Source: Taxawa tesnikishii (nom. ined.)
Lineage: Eukaryota > Ascomycota > Dothideomycetes > Dothideales
NCBI GenBank assembly: GCA_030247885.1
Contig: JAPDRO010000001.1
Span: 558,001-622,000, forward strand
DNA: 64,000 bases
Direction: 5' to 3'
Shown: positions 54,180 through 64,000 of the stretch, one piece after another
Layout: each line of letters begins with the position of its first letter
Numbering within the stretch: position 1 is the first letter of the stretch
Notes under the pieces: generated by a model
Seen by the model: the letters and a program-made list of their open reading frames with translations, nothing else
What the model was told of the DNA's origin: nothing
Databases searched by the model: none
Translations under genes and position numbers: made by a program

Positions 54180-56456
54180 TCAATTCAGGGTAGGGCAGGT
54201 TCTGGGAGGACGTTCGAGCTTGCTGAGAAGACGGTCGAGATCGGCCCAGTTCTCTGCTGCGAGGGCGAATTTGCGGTGCTTGCGTGATAGAATATGCTTT
54301 TGATGCGGTCAGTGACGCCTGCTGGTGGAGACGTGAACCCGTCACTCACCTGATCAAAATCGTCGAACTTGTCCCTACAATTCTCGCAGTAGCCTGGCTT
54401 AAGTTCCTTTTCCACCGCAGTCTTCTTCCGTGGGGTTGAACCCGTCGACCGCGCGCTGCTGTCCCCTCGCCTTCCGGTTCCTCGTTGATATATCCCAAGG
54501 TTTCTTGTGCCTTGCGTTTGGCAGCCCTTGTGGCTGGAGGGCCATCGCCATTAAGTGCGGCACGCATATCGTTCAGGTAAGAAGAGTTGATTGTGTTGTT
54601 GGATGGGATACTGTTCCCCCTTTCGAGTACCTTTCTCTTCAATGCGGTGATCTCCTTGCTCGTGCTCAAGCGAGCTCCAGGTGCAGTGGAGGAAATGGCG
54701 TTGGAGGACACGATCTGAGAGCGTATGGCAGATGTGATGTTTGAAGGCTGTACGCCGGAAGCCACGGGTTCGCCGCCAACGTATCGAGCGTGGCCTCGGA
54801 TGTTTGCCTGAGCGCTGCCAAACATTGGAGGCATGCTATCGACCGAGTTGATAGAGTTCTGCCTCTTGCCTGGTATAAGCTTGGGTGGGTCCAATGGCTT
54901 TGAATCAAGCCCTTCTAGGAAGGCCTTGCGTGGTGACCGCCCGACATTCGGTTGTCTCTCTGCCAGGGCTTGTTGCGGCGGTCCCTCCAATCCAGCGGCA
55001 GCACGACTGCGGGTACAAGGTGCTGCGTTGACGTTTTCCCGCTGTTTCTCCTCGGCTACCGCTCGTTCCTCTTCCTGCATCCGGAGCTTCCTGGTGTGAA
55101 TGGGATCTTCGACAAATGGACAGCGACCAGCGGCACTGAGGCGAAATTGGGGCCACTTGCCTTCCTCTTTTGGGCTACCTTGGCGTAGTCTCTAATCATC
55201 ACCGGACGGGTCTTCTCGTCCATGTCATGCACGTAGATGAAATAGCCCCGGAAATTGCACATATCCTGCGGGGCAACACTCATGTCACCAGTACCGACCA
55301 GCTTTTCGTGGCGCAGAAGCTGTTGTAGGTCTGTCTCTTTGCCCTGTTTTGCGGAAGCCAGGGAGGCTGTGGCGTGGCTTCTCGTGAGAGGTCCGTTGCC
55401 GGGCTGTTCCCCGGTGTGTGCATTGAACATGGTAGACATCATCCTCTGCAGCTTCTCAAGGGCCCAAATCTTGATGCCAAGCTCCCTCGCTTTAGTCAGT
55501 ATGTCTGCATTTGCAGCGACGTGTCTGTGAGCTTCGGCATCTTGAAGACTACAAAACGAGTTAGCCTGCCGTTGTCCCACGTCAGTAGGTCAGCGATGAC
55601 CGACCTTGAAACAGCGCCGTTACGGGCCCTCTTCTGCAAAGTTGCGTCAAGGAGGTCAGTGGTCCTACGTTGTGCATCTTGCACTCTTGCATCGCCAATA
55701 CGGTCGAGCAAAGAAGGGTCGATGGTCTTCGTTGCCGTGGCTCCGTGCGCAGCGTGGTCCTGCTTTGACGCGGAGGAAAGCTCCTCTTCAGGGCTGGCAG
55801 TGTGTACTTCAGGCGGTATCGTGCGAGTAGTAACAACATGAGTGACCGACTTCGAGAAAAACTTTTCCTCTTTCTGGCGAAATGTCAGTGAGAAGAACGG
55901 GTATTCAGTGCTAGTGAGTGCTCACTGCTCCGAGATAGTGGATCTGCCGCGATATCCGGGTACGTATGTCATCCGGTACGCTCTCAAAGTAAAACGTGTA
56001 CCCGGGGAAGGCCTTGCGATAGTGCTTCTGCCACTGACGTATGTTCTCCAGGTTGTCCGCAGCTCTCACGGGTCTGTCCAGCGGCCTCGACTGGGGTATA
56101 GGCTTGCCTCTGGCAGCTGCGAGCTTTTTCTCAAATGCAGTAGGCGGTGCGTTGCTAGTCTTCCTCATGAATACCTTGGCCTCTTGGTCCTGCAACGCAG
56201 GGTTCTGACGCGTGAGTGTGCGTGGCGCCGTGTTTTCGTCGTTGTCCTTGATCTCTATTACCACCTTCTTCGACGGTGGTTGGCCATACACCAGCTCGCG
56301 TGCATCGGCAACCTGGGCTCGTGTGCGTTTACCGCCGACGGCAGCAACATTCCGAAAGGGCGAGTTGATTGCATTCGTGTTATTTGCAAGAGGCACTCTT
56401 CTCGTCGTCATCGTGGGAGTGGATCGGGGTTGTACACCGGGTGTAGGAATACTCAT
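54180..56456 (-). CDS. dbf4: DBF4, regulatory subunit of Cdc7 kinase (NimO type)
   Basis: Dbf4 activates Cdc7 to fire replication origins. Exons are 55926-56456, 55605-55873, 54350-55548 and 54180-54296. The start is MSIPTPGVQPRSTPTM. The N-motif/BRCT-like region includes WQKHYRKAFPGYTFYFESVP, FFSKSVTHVVTTRTIPPE and ILTKARELGIKIWALEKLQR. Motif M follows in DMCNFRGYFIYVHDMDEKTR and WPQFRLSAAGRCPFVEDP. The C-terminal DBF zinc finger has PGYCENC and HILSRKHRKFALAAENW, its Cys and His ligands split by the last intron. Exon 3 slips frame twice, at plus-strand T4 (55168-55171) and C4 (54463-54466). With one base at each the gene is 706 codons and all phases fit. As drawn, motif M and the zinc finger are out of frame, which conservation argues is an assembly effect. 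Confidence 0.9.
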
Positions 56457-57030
56457 ACGGACCGCTTCTGAGTTTGGAGGGGTTCCTGCAACGAAGCTCA
56501 AACGCGACTTCACGACGCGCTTACTGAGAGCCAGTTGCAGGCATTGCGGTGCAGTCGAGCGGGCAGCAAATGCGTGTTCGACGTGCAGAAGGGCCGAGAC
56601 AATGAGACGAGGGGAGCCGGGAATGTCGGTCGTGTGTTGTTTCGGTCCTGAGTGGTGCACGCAGTTAGAGGGAAGGGAGATGTTTGTGTATTGGACGACT
56701 AGGTACTGTATCTCTTGGCACGCCAGCCACAACATACACCGTTTCTACGACATCGTCCGGCACGTAACTGCACATTTTCACCTACGTACTTCTCCTATGC
56801 CAGAGCATTTAGCTCGCTTCACGCTTCGATCTGATTATTTTTTAAACAGCATTGCATAAAAAGGTTCGGTTGATGATGTGAGGCTTTTAAAAGCCTGATG
56901 TTGAGTGTACAAAAGCGTGACTCGCGTGCATATACCGCGCCAAACACTACACACTCTGCCAAACATTGCTGACCCACATGTCGAGGAGGTAGACTTTCAG
57001 GGTCATTCGCCCTATCAGAACGGCTGAGCC
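56457..57030. other. intergenic region between dbf4 and icp55
   Basis: The 574-base spacer contains the dbf4 promoter and the icp55 3' UTR, both on the minus strand. The dbf4 frame stays open upstream of the chosen Met to 56735, so an earlier start is possible though less likely. Nothing else is seen. Confidence 0.4.
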
Positions 57031-58712
57031 TCACGAGCGCAATGCTTCGATGTCTGCCACCTCCTTGACCGCTTCCGTGGTCAAAACGTATGGATGCTCC
57101 TCAGTTATGCAGACACTATCCTCGATGCGGATGGCAAGGCCTCTGAAATGCTTTGGGTACCGCTCTTCATCCGGCACGTAGATACCCGGCTCGATGGTGA
57201 TGCATTGGCCGGTTCGTAGGCGGTCTGTCCGTGGATATCCGGGCGCGTCATGAACGTCCAACCCGATGTAATGACCGACGTGGTGAGGGAACAGCTTGTC
57301 AACCGTATCACCTGACACGTCGAACCCCAGGTCCTTCAAGCCATCCCGCAGTCCGTTTTCAGCAATGCGGTGCAGCTTGTCGAGAGACACATCTGCATCT
57401 TCATGACAAAGGGAGACACAGCTTCTCTGTACTTTGAGAATCATCTCGTACAGTTCTCGCTGTGCATCCGTAAACTTGCCATTTATGGGCCATGTTCGAG
57501 TTATGTCTGTAATGTAGCCACCGTACTCTCCACCAGCATCAACCAGGGCGAGTTCGCCGTCTCTCAGAACGTTGTCGTTGCGGACGTAATGGATGCTCAG
57601 CCCGTTTTGGCCACCCGCGACGACTGGTATGTACGCGGAACCATCCAATCCCTGCATCTTGAACCCGTAGTCCAGCGAAGCCCACAGCTCCTTCTCGGTC
57701 GAAAATGGGTTGCGCATAGCTTCCGTGAAAACCCTTCCCGAGGCTTGGCCCGCTCGTCTCATGTTGAGGATTTCGGCTTCACTCTTGTTCAAGCGCAGAG
57801 AGTTCATAAGAGGCTTCAGCGACTTGACTTTGCTGGACTGCAACACCTTTTGAAAGCCTTCTGTCCTGGAAGGGACCAAGCCGCCAAAATACCTGCTGAA
57901 CCATGTCCTAGAATTTGCGTTGCTGAACAGATCGGTGTACACCTCGGCCGCGCCACCCACGATGCGCGGGAGCACGGATTGAATGCGGTTTATGTCGCCA
58001 GCCTGTGCCAGCCTCAGCAAACGCGGAACTGCGACGTCACGACATGGCCAGGCATACCTCGTCTGCGTTGAAGACGTCTTGGGCCGCCTGCACGCCGCTT
58101 CGTGCGCCATCCCAGAGCTCGGCTTTTGGGTCCTTTGGTCGTACAAAGAGATGGAAGGTGTATTCAACGTCCGAGTCACCTTTCTCTGCTTAAGTTTAGG
58201 ATGTCTTCTCTCAGGACGAGGGCGTTGCGCAACCTACCCACCGATTACTGCGAGCGCTTCCGGCTCATTGAATCCTGCGTTCCACCATGAGCGCCTGCGC
58301 GGTATGCCTCTGCTCTTACAATAGCGTACCGGTCAAGTAGTAGAAGTTTGGCTCCTGATGAAACTCGTAAAAGACGGCTCCGGATCGGTACTTGACGTCG
58401 GAAGCAGCAAGGACGGCGACACTGTTCGAGGGAAGGGCCTTGGCAAGATTGGCGCGGCGGTGGTGATATTCGAGGGCAGTAATGCCAGGCGTCACTTGAT
58501 CCGTCAGCTTCATTAGATGCAGACGGGCTGATTCTGTACCCACGTTCGCCGGGAGCGATGATGTGAGGATGTGTTTCATGCAGAGGCTGGCCGAACTGCA
58601 AGTCTGAAGCGGATACAAGGGTGCGAAAAGAGGGTGGTTGGATGAAGGGAGTCGTAGTGTGGCATAACTGTGGTCTTGGTGCGGAGCGCAGGAAGCGCAG
58701 ACTGCTCCTCAT
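57031..58712 (-). CDS. icp55: mitochondrial aminopeptidase Icp55 (peptidase M24)
   Basis: Icp55 trims one residue from mitochondrial proteins after the presequence is removed, stabilising them. Five exons (58544-58712, 58330-58494, 58242-58274 of only 33 bases, 58058-58179, 57031-58002) give 486 aa in phase. The N-terminus MRSSLRFLRSAPRPQL is a likely presequence. The aminopeptidase-P N-domain follows (FGQPLHETHPHIIAPGELTP, EFHQEPNFYYLTGFNEPEA). The pita-bread catalytic domain carries the metal ligands in LVDAGGEYGGYITDITRTW (two Asp), HHVGHYIGLDVHD (His), TIEPGIYVP and IRIEDSVCI (two Glu). An M24B enzyme of the cytosol is less likely because of the presequence. Confidence 0.92.
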
Positions 58713-58954
58713 TGCTACGTGGAGACGCAGAGACGCGGAGACGCAGAGACGGAGACGGAGGCAGCGACAGAGACGGAGCGTGTTTGATGCCGAGCTGACC
58801 ATCAAAAGCACATGCGAGGAAGGAAGGAAGCTGCTGCTGACCTGCCAAGACCATATGCCGCGCCCGCACCTTCCCCACGCGTTTTTTCCCGGAAAGGGAT
58901 AGGACGACTCGACAACTCGGGGAGGGAAAATACGTCATTGCGACTGCAGGAGAG

Positions 58955-59090
58955 TGAAGGGCGAGTAGTGAAGAGCCAATAGTGAAGAGCGAATAGTAAA
59001 GAGTAAATAACAAAGAGCAAATAGTGAATGAAGAGTAAACAACAAAGAGTGCATAGTGAAGAGCGAACAGTGAAGAGTAAAAGATCAAGA
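58955..59090. repeat. degenerate 14-15-base tandem repeat
   Basis: About nine imperfect units built on AGTGAAGAGCGAATA follow each other. The units vary by substitutions and length, unlike CRISPR repeats with unique spacers. Confidence 0.65.
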
Positions 59091-59161
59091 GTCATCGATC
59101 GTTCTTGCCTTCCATTCTCGAGTATATATACGAGACCCTGGCAGTGAGTGTACTGGAGTCG

Positions 59162-59190
59162 CACCCACACCCACACCCACACCCACACCC
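59162..59190. repeat. ACCCAC hexamer run
   Basis: About five copies of ACCCAC stand in a row, 200 bases upstream of the sirtuin start. They are not the TTAGGG/CCCTAA telomere unit. Confidence 0.7.
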
Positions 59191-59396
59191 TCGTTACCCT
59201 TTCAGGCCCGGTGTAGACAACCGTGTTGCAGGCCCGCTGTATACGACCGTGTTTCAGGCCCGCTGTAGACAAAACACGCGCAAACAATCCGACGTGTAAC
59301 GGACAGCAGGACGGCGAACAACTGCCTCGGAAGCTACACGCGACCTTGGAACAACCCAACGCCAAACTGCATCCAACACGCATTCGCATCCTCAGA

Positions 59397-60462
59397 ATGG
59401 CCTCGACGGCCAGACCAAAACCCAACCTCAACCCCAACCCAAACCCCATCGTGCCTCAGCCTGACCTCGACTCCTTCTCCACTCACCTCCGCTCCTCCAA
59501 GCGCGTCCTTGCTCTCCTGGGCGCTGGCCTGTCTGCCTCTTCGGGTCTCCCTACCTTCCGCGGTGCTGGCGGTCTATGGCGCACGCACGACGCCATGTCT
59601 CTCGCCACGCCCGAGGCCTTCAACGCCGACCCGGCACTCGTGTGGCAGTTCTACAGCTACAGGAGGCACATGGCGCTGAGCGTGCAGCCGAACCGGGCTC
59701 ATCTGGCCCTGGCAGAACTGGCTAGGAGCATGGACGGCTTCATGACACTGAGCCAGAACGTCGACGGTACAGTTCCCACTCGTCTCGACCAACAAGACCG
59801 CTGAGCAGTGCCGCTGATGCACCAAGGTAGGTCTGTCACAGCGCGCCGGGCACCCGCCCGAGAAGCTGCAATTGCTCCACGGAAGCCTTTTCGACGTCAA
59901 GTGCACCTCCTTCTACTGCAACTACCAGGCCCAAAACTTCGTAGACCCCATCGTACCAGCCCTCGAGCTGCCCGTCGACGAGTCGGATCCAACCAGCGAC
60001 GAGGCCCGACACGCCGTGTCGAACGCACTGAAAGCGAAGCAAAGAGGGAAAGAGCTTGACATATCCGACGCGAGCGTCCCACTCCCAGAGCTCGCCCTTC
60101 GAGACTTGCCCACCTGCCCTAAATGTCACAAAGGGCTGCTGCGCCCTGGAGTCGTCTGGTTCGGTGAGGCCCTACCGCGTCATGTGCTCGATACCGTAGA
60201 CGACTTCATCGACTCATCATCTAGCATCGACCTGATCTTGGTGATCGGGACGAGCTCCAAAGTATATCCCGCTGCGGGATACGTCGATCTAGCCCGAGAC
60301 AAGGGCGCACGGGTGGCGGTTGTGAACACGGATCCAAGCGATGCTCCTGGTAGTGGCCTCTCGAAAGGAGACTGGTTCTTCCAGGGAGACGCTGCCGAGA
60401 TTGTCCCCGAAATTCTCAAGAGCGTTATCGGGGAAACTCCACATCCCACTGAAAGGCTCTAA
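59397..60462 (+). CDS. SIRT5-like NAD-dependent lysine deacylase (sirtuin)
   Basis: Exons 59397-59766 and 59831-60462 give 333 aa. The NAD pocket is GAGLSASSGLPTFRG (about 41-55), followed by SQNVDG, the catalytic His in LLHGSLF, and zinc ligands CTSFYC and CPKCHKG. Class III features are clear: FYSYRRHMA carries the Tyr-x-x-Arg pair that in SIRT5 binds succinyl, malonyl or glutaryl groups. VWFGEALP and VIGTSSKVYPAAGY are also typical. By family knowledge it removes acidic acyl groups from lysines, in mitochondria or cytosol. No strong presequence is seen; the N-terminus is Pro/Asn-rich (PNLNPNPNPIV). The acceptor AAGGTAG leaves GLSQRAGHPPEKL in frame. Confidence 0.93.
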
Positions 60463-61553
60463 CGATGCGATTCATGACAGTAGTACCGGCCGAGAAAGGA
60501 AGAAGGAGAGAAGCCTGGGTAGAGGATTTTCTTGTCGGACCTGACGAGGATGAGGCGTGATGCGACAGCGGAGAAAAGTAGTGACGGAATACTACAACGA
60601 ATGGTTGGAACGACATTGTACCTTGGCAGACATGCTTATCTATTATACCTGAGTTGATGGGCTTTTGGGAAAGTCAAGAGGCTCAACAAAGCATGATTGA
60701 AGCCTTCCAACCAGACTTAGCTTGCACAGCCCCCCCCCCCCAGAAGCTATGCCACGCACGCTTCCGCCAAATGCAGCAGGCAGGTTGCGGCCACTCCGGC
60801 CAATGTTTTACTCGGGATTGGTGATAGCTTGGTAATCCGTTCGAACTACAGCGTCCCCCAATGCGACGGGTGCTCCGTTACCCTTCCTCTTTACCCAATC
60901 ATCCGTCCGTCCTTTTGTCTCTGCTCATGAGATTCACCTCCTGCACGCGATCCAATGTTTTGTGATTAGAGAGACTTGAGCCCGCAACAAGCCGAATTCG
61001 CGCTGTGAAGAACTCTTCCTGGGCCGGATACATCGATCTTGCGCGTTCGGATCCTATTGAATCGTAAAGGAACGTGCAGGTATGATTCAATTCACCCTGT
61101 GTATTTGTGGATGCTGCAAAGTTCGCCAGCGCAGCGTTGTCGACATTGAACGACAGAGTGGAGCAGACTAACGGGATCCAATAGGGTTCGAGAGCAGGAG
61201 TTCCAGCACGGTAGAAGTTACCCCCTTCCTCTCACGTCCGTCCTGAGAGTTCGCGTGGTTGTCCACTCTGCTTCTGAAGCTCTGTAACATGAGATTTTGA
61301 GCATTCATGACTGGACACAAGTGTGTAGAAGTTGAGGACGAAAGACTGTGTACTGATGACTATTCAACTCACTAGCGACCAGTTGTTGCCTCAACTACGC
61401 ATCGTCCCACAGCGCTGAGTGTTCCCCGTGCCGCTGCTGTCAGTACATTTTCAGCGAGCAAGGCCCGTGCTTGACTTCGGAGGTTGCATATCGAGAGACA
61501 CCACTTGGTGCGTGGTCGGAGGGGTATGCTCACTGCAACGATAGCTTCTTTGC
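60463..61553. other. convergent intergenic region
   Basis: The 1091-base spacer lies between the 3' ends of the sirtuin and CHY genes. It contains a run of 12 C at 60730-60741. No gene, tRNA or repeat family is supported; small frames show no family signature. Confidence 0.4.
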
Positions 61554-64000
61554 TCAGCTGCGTGGTTTAGTACCCGGTCTTCGCTTGTACTTTCTAGGAT
61601 CTGTACACAACAGAGTTAGCAATGCGTTTCTTGCAACCGTATGAACCGAGACCCTTAGGAGGAAGCGACTCCGGGCAGAGAACTCACCTTTTCGCGACAT
61701 GCGAGTCTTATCTCGCGTACCTAGTGTACGTCGTGTTAGCCTCGTGTCATGAGGGCGCGTAGTGCAACGAAATGAACACGGGGGCGACGCTGATCGTGCT
61801 GCTCCTGTAGCCTGATCCTCTAGGGCTTCAATATGGGCGAGCTCCGCAACCAGGGTCAACCAGGGCATCCCTATCGGAATGAGTCTCCGAAACAACGAAC
61901 CCGGCGCTGCAGATCTTTCAATTGCCGGCAGCAGGGCCACCCTGGCCGGCGGCGCTTGAAGCGCAAGCGCAGCCGGGCTCATGGGAGGAAAAAAGGGGAC
62001 GAGGAAAAGATCGACGGGCTCGTGACCGACAGGGCTAGGGACCGGGGCGCGGCCGTTGCAGATCTCCTCGCGATCATGCGGGTTAAAGCCGCATCTCACA
62101 TGTATCGATGTATCGGCAATGACGAAGGAGTGGGGAGGGAGATGGAAATTTTGTCTTTGCTTACCCTTTCCGCCCTCCCAGAAACCGTGACCACGCTTTC
62201 CGATGAGCATCGAGTGACAGATGCCACAGTCTTCAGGGCGATAGTTCTGCTCGCGCGAGCCTAGAGCAAGTCCAGGTCAGATGATGTTCCACAATGTAGC
62301 TCCAAGTCCAGGCCGTCTGTCTGGCCATGCGGAGGGCTGTGTTATACTTACAGCAACCACTACATGCCAACGTCAGCTGAGAGCATTCTTTTATGTCACG
62401 GTTGAGAGAAGTGAGATGAACACTGGAGGCGCTTGGTACAGCCTCGACAAGGAGCCACGACGGTTCATGCAGCCATGGCTAAGCGCTGTAGAACGGCCGA
62501 TGATAGACGCAGAAGGCGGGGAAGACGTGGACCGCGGGCCCGTGGGGAACCGGGGAAGCTTCCTTGGGATCAAGGGCTTTCGGGAAAGAATTTGACGCCA
62601 AGGACGCGGCGAAAGAGAAGAAGAGGTACGTACCAGATCATCCTATTCGCATGCTCGTTTGGGTGATCGCTTGCTTCATCGTGGCACCTCTATCAATTCG
62701 CCGTCAGTCTGCCGCCGATTGCCTGTCTGTGTCGAGGTGAAGTCGATGACTTACATCACATGCGAACACTTTACTGCAACAAGAAAACCTGATCACGAAC
62801 GCGTCAATTCAAGAAGAGCAAAAACCGGAAGTGGATGTGCCCCAACTCACCGGAACCAACGGTAACTCTTGCTGTAGTGTGAGCAGCGGCCTCGTCGAGG
62901 AAGTTCTTGCCCAGCGATGATCCCGAGCTTCTCTTTAATCTTCTTACGAGTAGGTCCACGACTGGCTCGGATAGCGGCAGCGCTGACCATGAGAAACTTG
63001 ATCTCTGGGATGCGAAAACTCATCCGACGATGGCACTCTCGACAGATGGCCATTGCCGACTCCCCACGTACAGAGACCACACCTGGTGCTGGATAAGGTG
63101 TCGAGCATTCCGAGCAAGTGGGAACAAAGTTGCTCGGCAGCATGTCAACCACTGTACAGCCATCAAGATCAAGGTATCCAGCTCTGGCAGAATTAGCGTG
63201 CATCATATCCATGCGGTAGCCGATGGCAAGATTGTTTGCGCATCTCTTGCAACTCTCGTCCCTCATGCCGGAATAATCGCCTCTAACGTTGTTGCGTATC
63301 CTTTCCACGTCCAGGAGGTCCTTGCAGCGCTCACACTTGACAGCAATGTTCAGGGAGACAAGTTCCAGCAGCTCAATACCGTGTAGCTCGAGGTGCGGGA
63401 AAGACAGAAGAACACCTCTTTCTGCCGGCGTAGATGTGGGTGCATGATCCGCACTCGCGTTCCCGGCTTGATCCTCGTCCTCTGTCTCGTCCCCGCTGTC
63501 ATAAGTGAACGAGTCATCATCGCTTGACACCTCGTCCTCCGCGTTCGGCAAAGCCCATTCAGGAGGCCGTGGTATGTGCTGCACATGTGCTTTCTCCTCT
63601 GGTAGGTTGCTCATGGACACTGCAGAAGTAGAACTTGTTTCCCTTGGCGAGTCAACGGTTGTCGTAACCTCCACGGACTGTGTGGGAAGCTGGGGTGTCG
63701 CTTCGGCCTGTGCTGTTGCCATTGCCTTCATGTGTTGAGACATGTGGTTGACATGCGTCAACAACGTTGCGTCCGGGTTCTGCTGTGCTCTTTGCTCAAA
63801 GGAACGTTCTATCTGTCTAGCAGAAGGATCCGAGATTCCTGGTAGCTCAATGCGACAGGGTTGTAGATTGTAAAGTTCAGGTACGATCAAGCGTAAGGTC
63901 CTCAACCCTCGAAGAGCTTCCGGCCAGTCATTCCTCCTTGGCGGCTCAAATGGAACGGTAAATGTCACACCATCACCCAATTGACTGAAGTTGGCCAGCT
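61554..64000 (-). CDS. CHY zinc-finger protein (3' part, runs off right edge)
   Basis: Eight exons are traced: 62850-64000 (open to the edge), 62755-62788, 62634-62689, 62352-62359 (8 bases), 62165-62260, 61688-61720 and 61554-61600 with consistent phases, and the first may have further exons outside. The large exon has disordered Ser/Asp/Glu-rich parts, then a Cys-rich zinc region (VKCERCKDLLDVERI, ESCKRCANNLAIGY, PTCSECSTPYPAPG, AICRECHRRMSF). The CHY finger follows: RCSHYSKSYRWFRFSCCSKV, RCHDEASDHPNEHANRMICG and CCSREQNYRPEDCGIC. The end GHGFWEGGKGTRDKTRMSRK and DPRKYKRRPGTKP matches fungal relatives exactly in order. CHY fingers bind several zinc ions; the yeast relative Hot13 aids zinc removal from small Tims, but the role of long fungal forms is unknown. 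Confidence 0.8.
61721..62164 (-). other. 444-base intron of the CHY gene
   Basis: It starts GTAAGC and ends CACTAG, and joins GGKG to TRDKTRM in frame. It is about eight times longer than the usual intron in this window, and its central part is rich in G and C. One frame is open through it by chance. Confidence 0.6.
62352..62359 (-). other. 8-base micro-exon of the CHY gene
   Basis: TGGTTGCT lies between an acceptor (GCTGAC branch-like site, then GTAG) and a consensus donor GTAAGT. It completes the conserved sequence RMICG-C-CSREQNY in frame; without it the exons on either side do not join in phase. Confidence 0.6.

Larger units (their letters stand above)
58713..59396. promoter_or_regulatory. 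divergent intergenic region, icp55 / sirtuin, repeat-rich
   Basis: The 684-base spacer contains three repeat tracts: GAGACG-type units near the icp55 start (58720-58785), a degenerate AGTGAAGAGCGAATA series (58955-59090) and an ACCCAC hexamer run (59162-59190). Another twofold echo, AGGCCCG(C/G)TGTA, occurs at about 59205-59270 before the sirtuin start. They are likely to affect both promoters or to be leader sequence. Confidence 0.45.

Noticed and set aside
13344-56456. Programmed ribosomal frameshifting as a cause of the many frame slips
   Set aside because: Sites share no slippery heptamer or downstream structure, occur in unrelated genes up to three times each, and are all short homopolymers; undercalling explains them better.
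13344-56456. Gene decay or relaxed selection in IleRS, PHAF1, Sam37, WD40 and DBF4
   Set aside because: No internal stops, substitutions of catalytic residues or larger deletions accompany the slips, and splice sites are intact.
4561-56456. A cell-cycle gene cluster (psk1, bimC, apc11, dbf4)
   Set aside because: The genes are tens of kilobases apart on both strands with unrelated genes between; shared control is not suggested.
58955-59090. CRISPR-like repeat array
   Set aside because: Units are degenerate, contiguous and without unique spacers, and the genome is eukaryotic.
61554-62210. A 218-codon minus-strand open frame that could pass for a separate gene
   Set aside because: Its first part (GHGFWEGGKGK) and last part (DPRKYKRRPG) are exons of the CHY gene; the middle is intron read through by chance.

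Overview
The window is nuclear DNA of a filamentous ascomycete. The genes are dense and lie on both strands. Introns are short (mostly 45-100 bases, GT..AG, with CTAAC/CTGAC-like branch points). Proteins read cleanly as fungal RSC, BimC, Psk1, DBF4, FTS and squalene synthase families. A class such as Dothideomycetes or a near relative is likely, but this cannot be fixed from sequence alone. Nothing looks like a secondary-metabolite cluster, a virus-like element or a prokaryotic transfer.

Layout. 1-6.3 kb: 5' part of the RSC chromatin-remodelling subunit Rsc9 (minus, runs off the left edge), a Rec114-like meiotic recombination gene, and an S6-kinase-like AGC kinase (Psk1). 7-12 kb: secreted GH47 alpha-mannosidase, class I glutamine amidotransferase, LEA-like hydrophilic protein. 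12.4-18.8 kb: a disrupted initiator tRNA-Met, a doubtful small gene, mitochondrial isoleucyl-tRNA synthetase and a PHAF1/UPF0183 protein. 19.4-28.7 kb: kinesin-5 (BimC), squalene synthase, eIF4E, and the Sam37/metaxin mitochondrial sorting subunit. 30-37.4 kb: sugar transporter, a WD40 plus coiled-coil protein, a PIN-domain protein. 38.2-39.6 kb: a Tc1/mariner element with perfect terminal inverted repeats and a TA duplication, inserted about 30 bases before a short-chain dehydrogenase. 40-47.7 kb: an unknown acidic protein, APC11, a rhodanese-type sulfurtransferase with an upstream ORF, a fungal-specific unknown, and an FTS/AKTIP-like UEV protein. 48.6-64 kb: second sugar transporter, protoglobin-type globin-sensor protein, DBF4, mitochondrial Icp55, a SIRT5-like sirtuin, and a CHY zinc-finger protein that runs off the right edge.

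How the genes relate. These are independent housekeeping and accessory genes, not an operon or pathway. Several serve the cell cycle (BimC, APC11, DBF4, Psk1) or mitochondria (IleRS, Sam37, Icp55), but their spacing and orientation do not suggest a functional cluster.

The strongest cross-cutting observation is technical. Five conserved host genes and the transposase are each broken only by single missing bases, ten in all. Every one is a -1 shift at or beside a homopolymer of 4-5 bases. Adding one base at each site makes every exon phase sum to a whole number of codons. This looks like homopolymer undercalling in the assembly, not gene decay. The most unusual gene structures are an 8-base micro-exon and a 444-base intron in the CHY gene, and two candidate introns of only 34 and 35 bases elsewhere.
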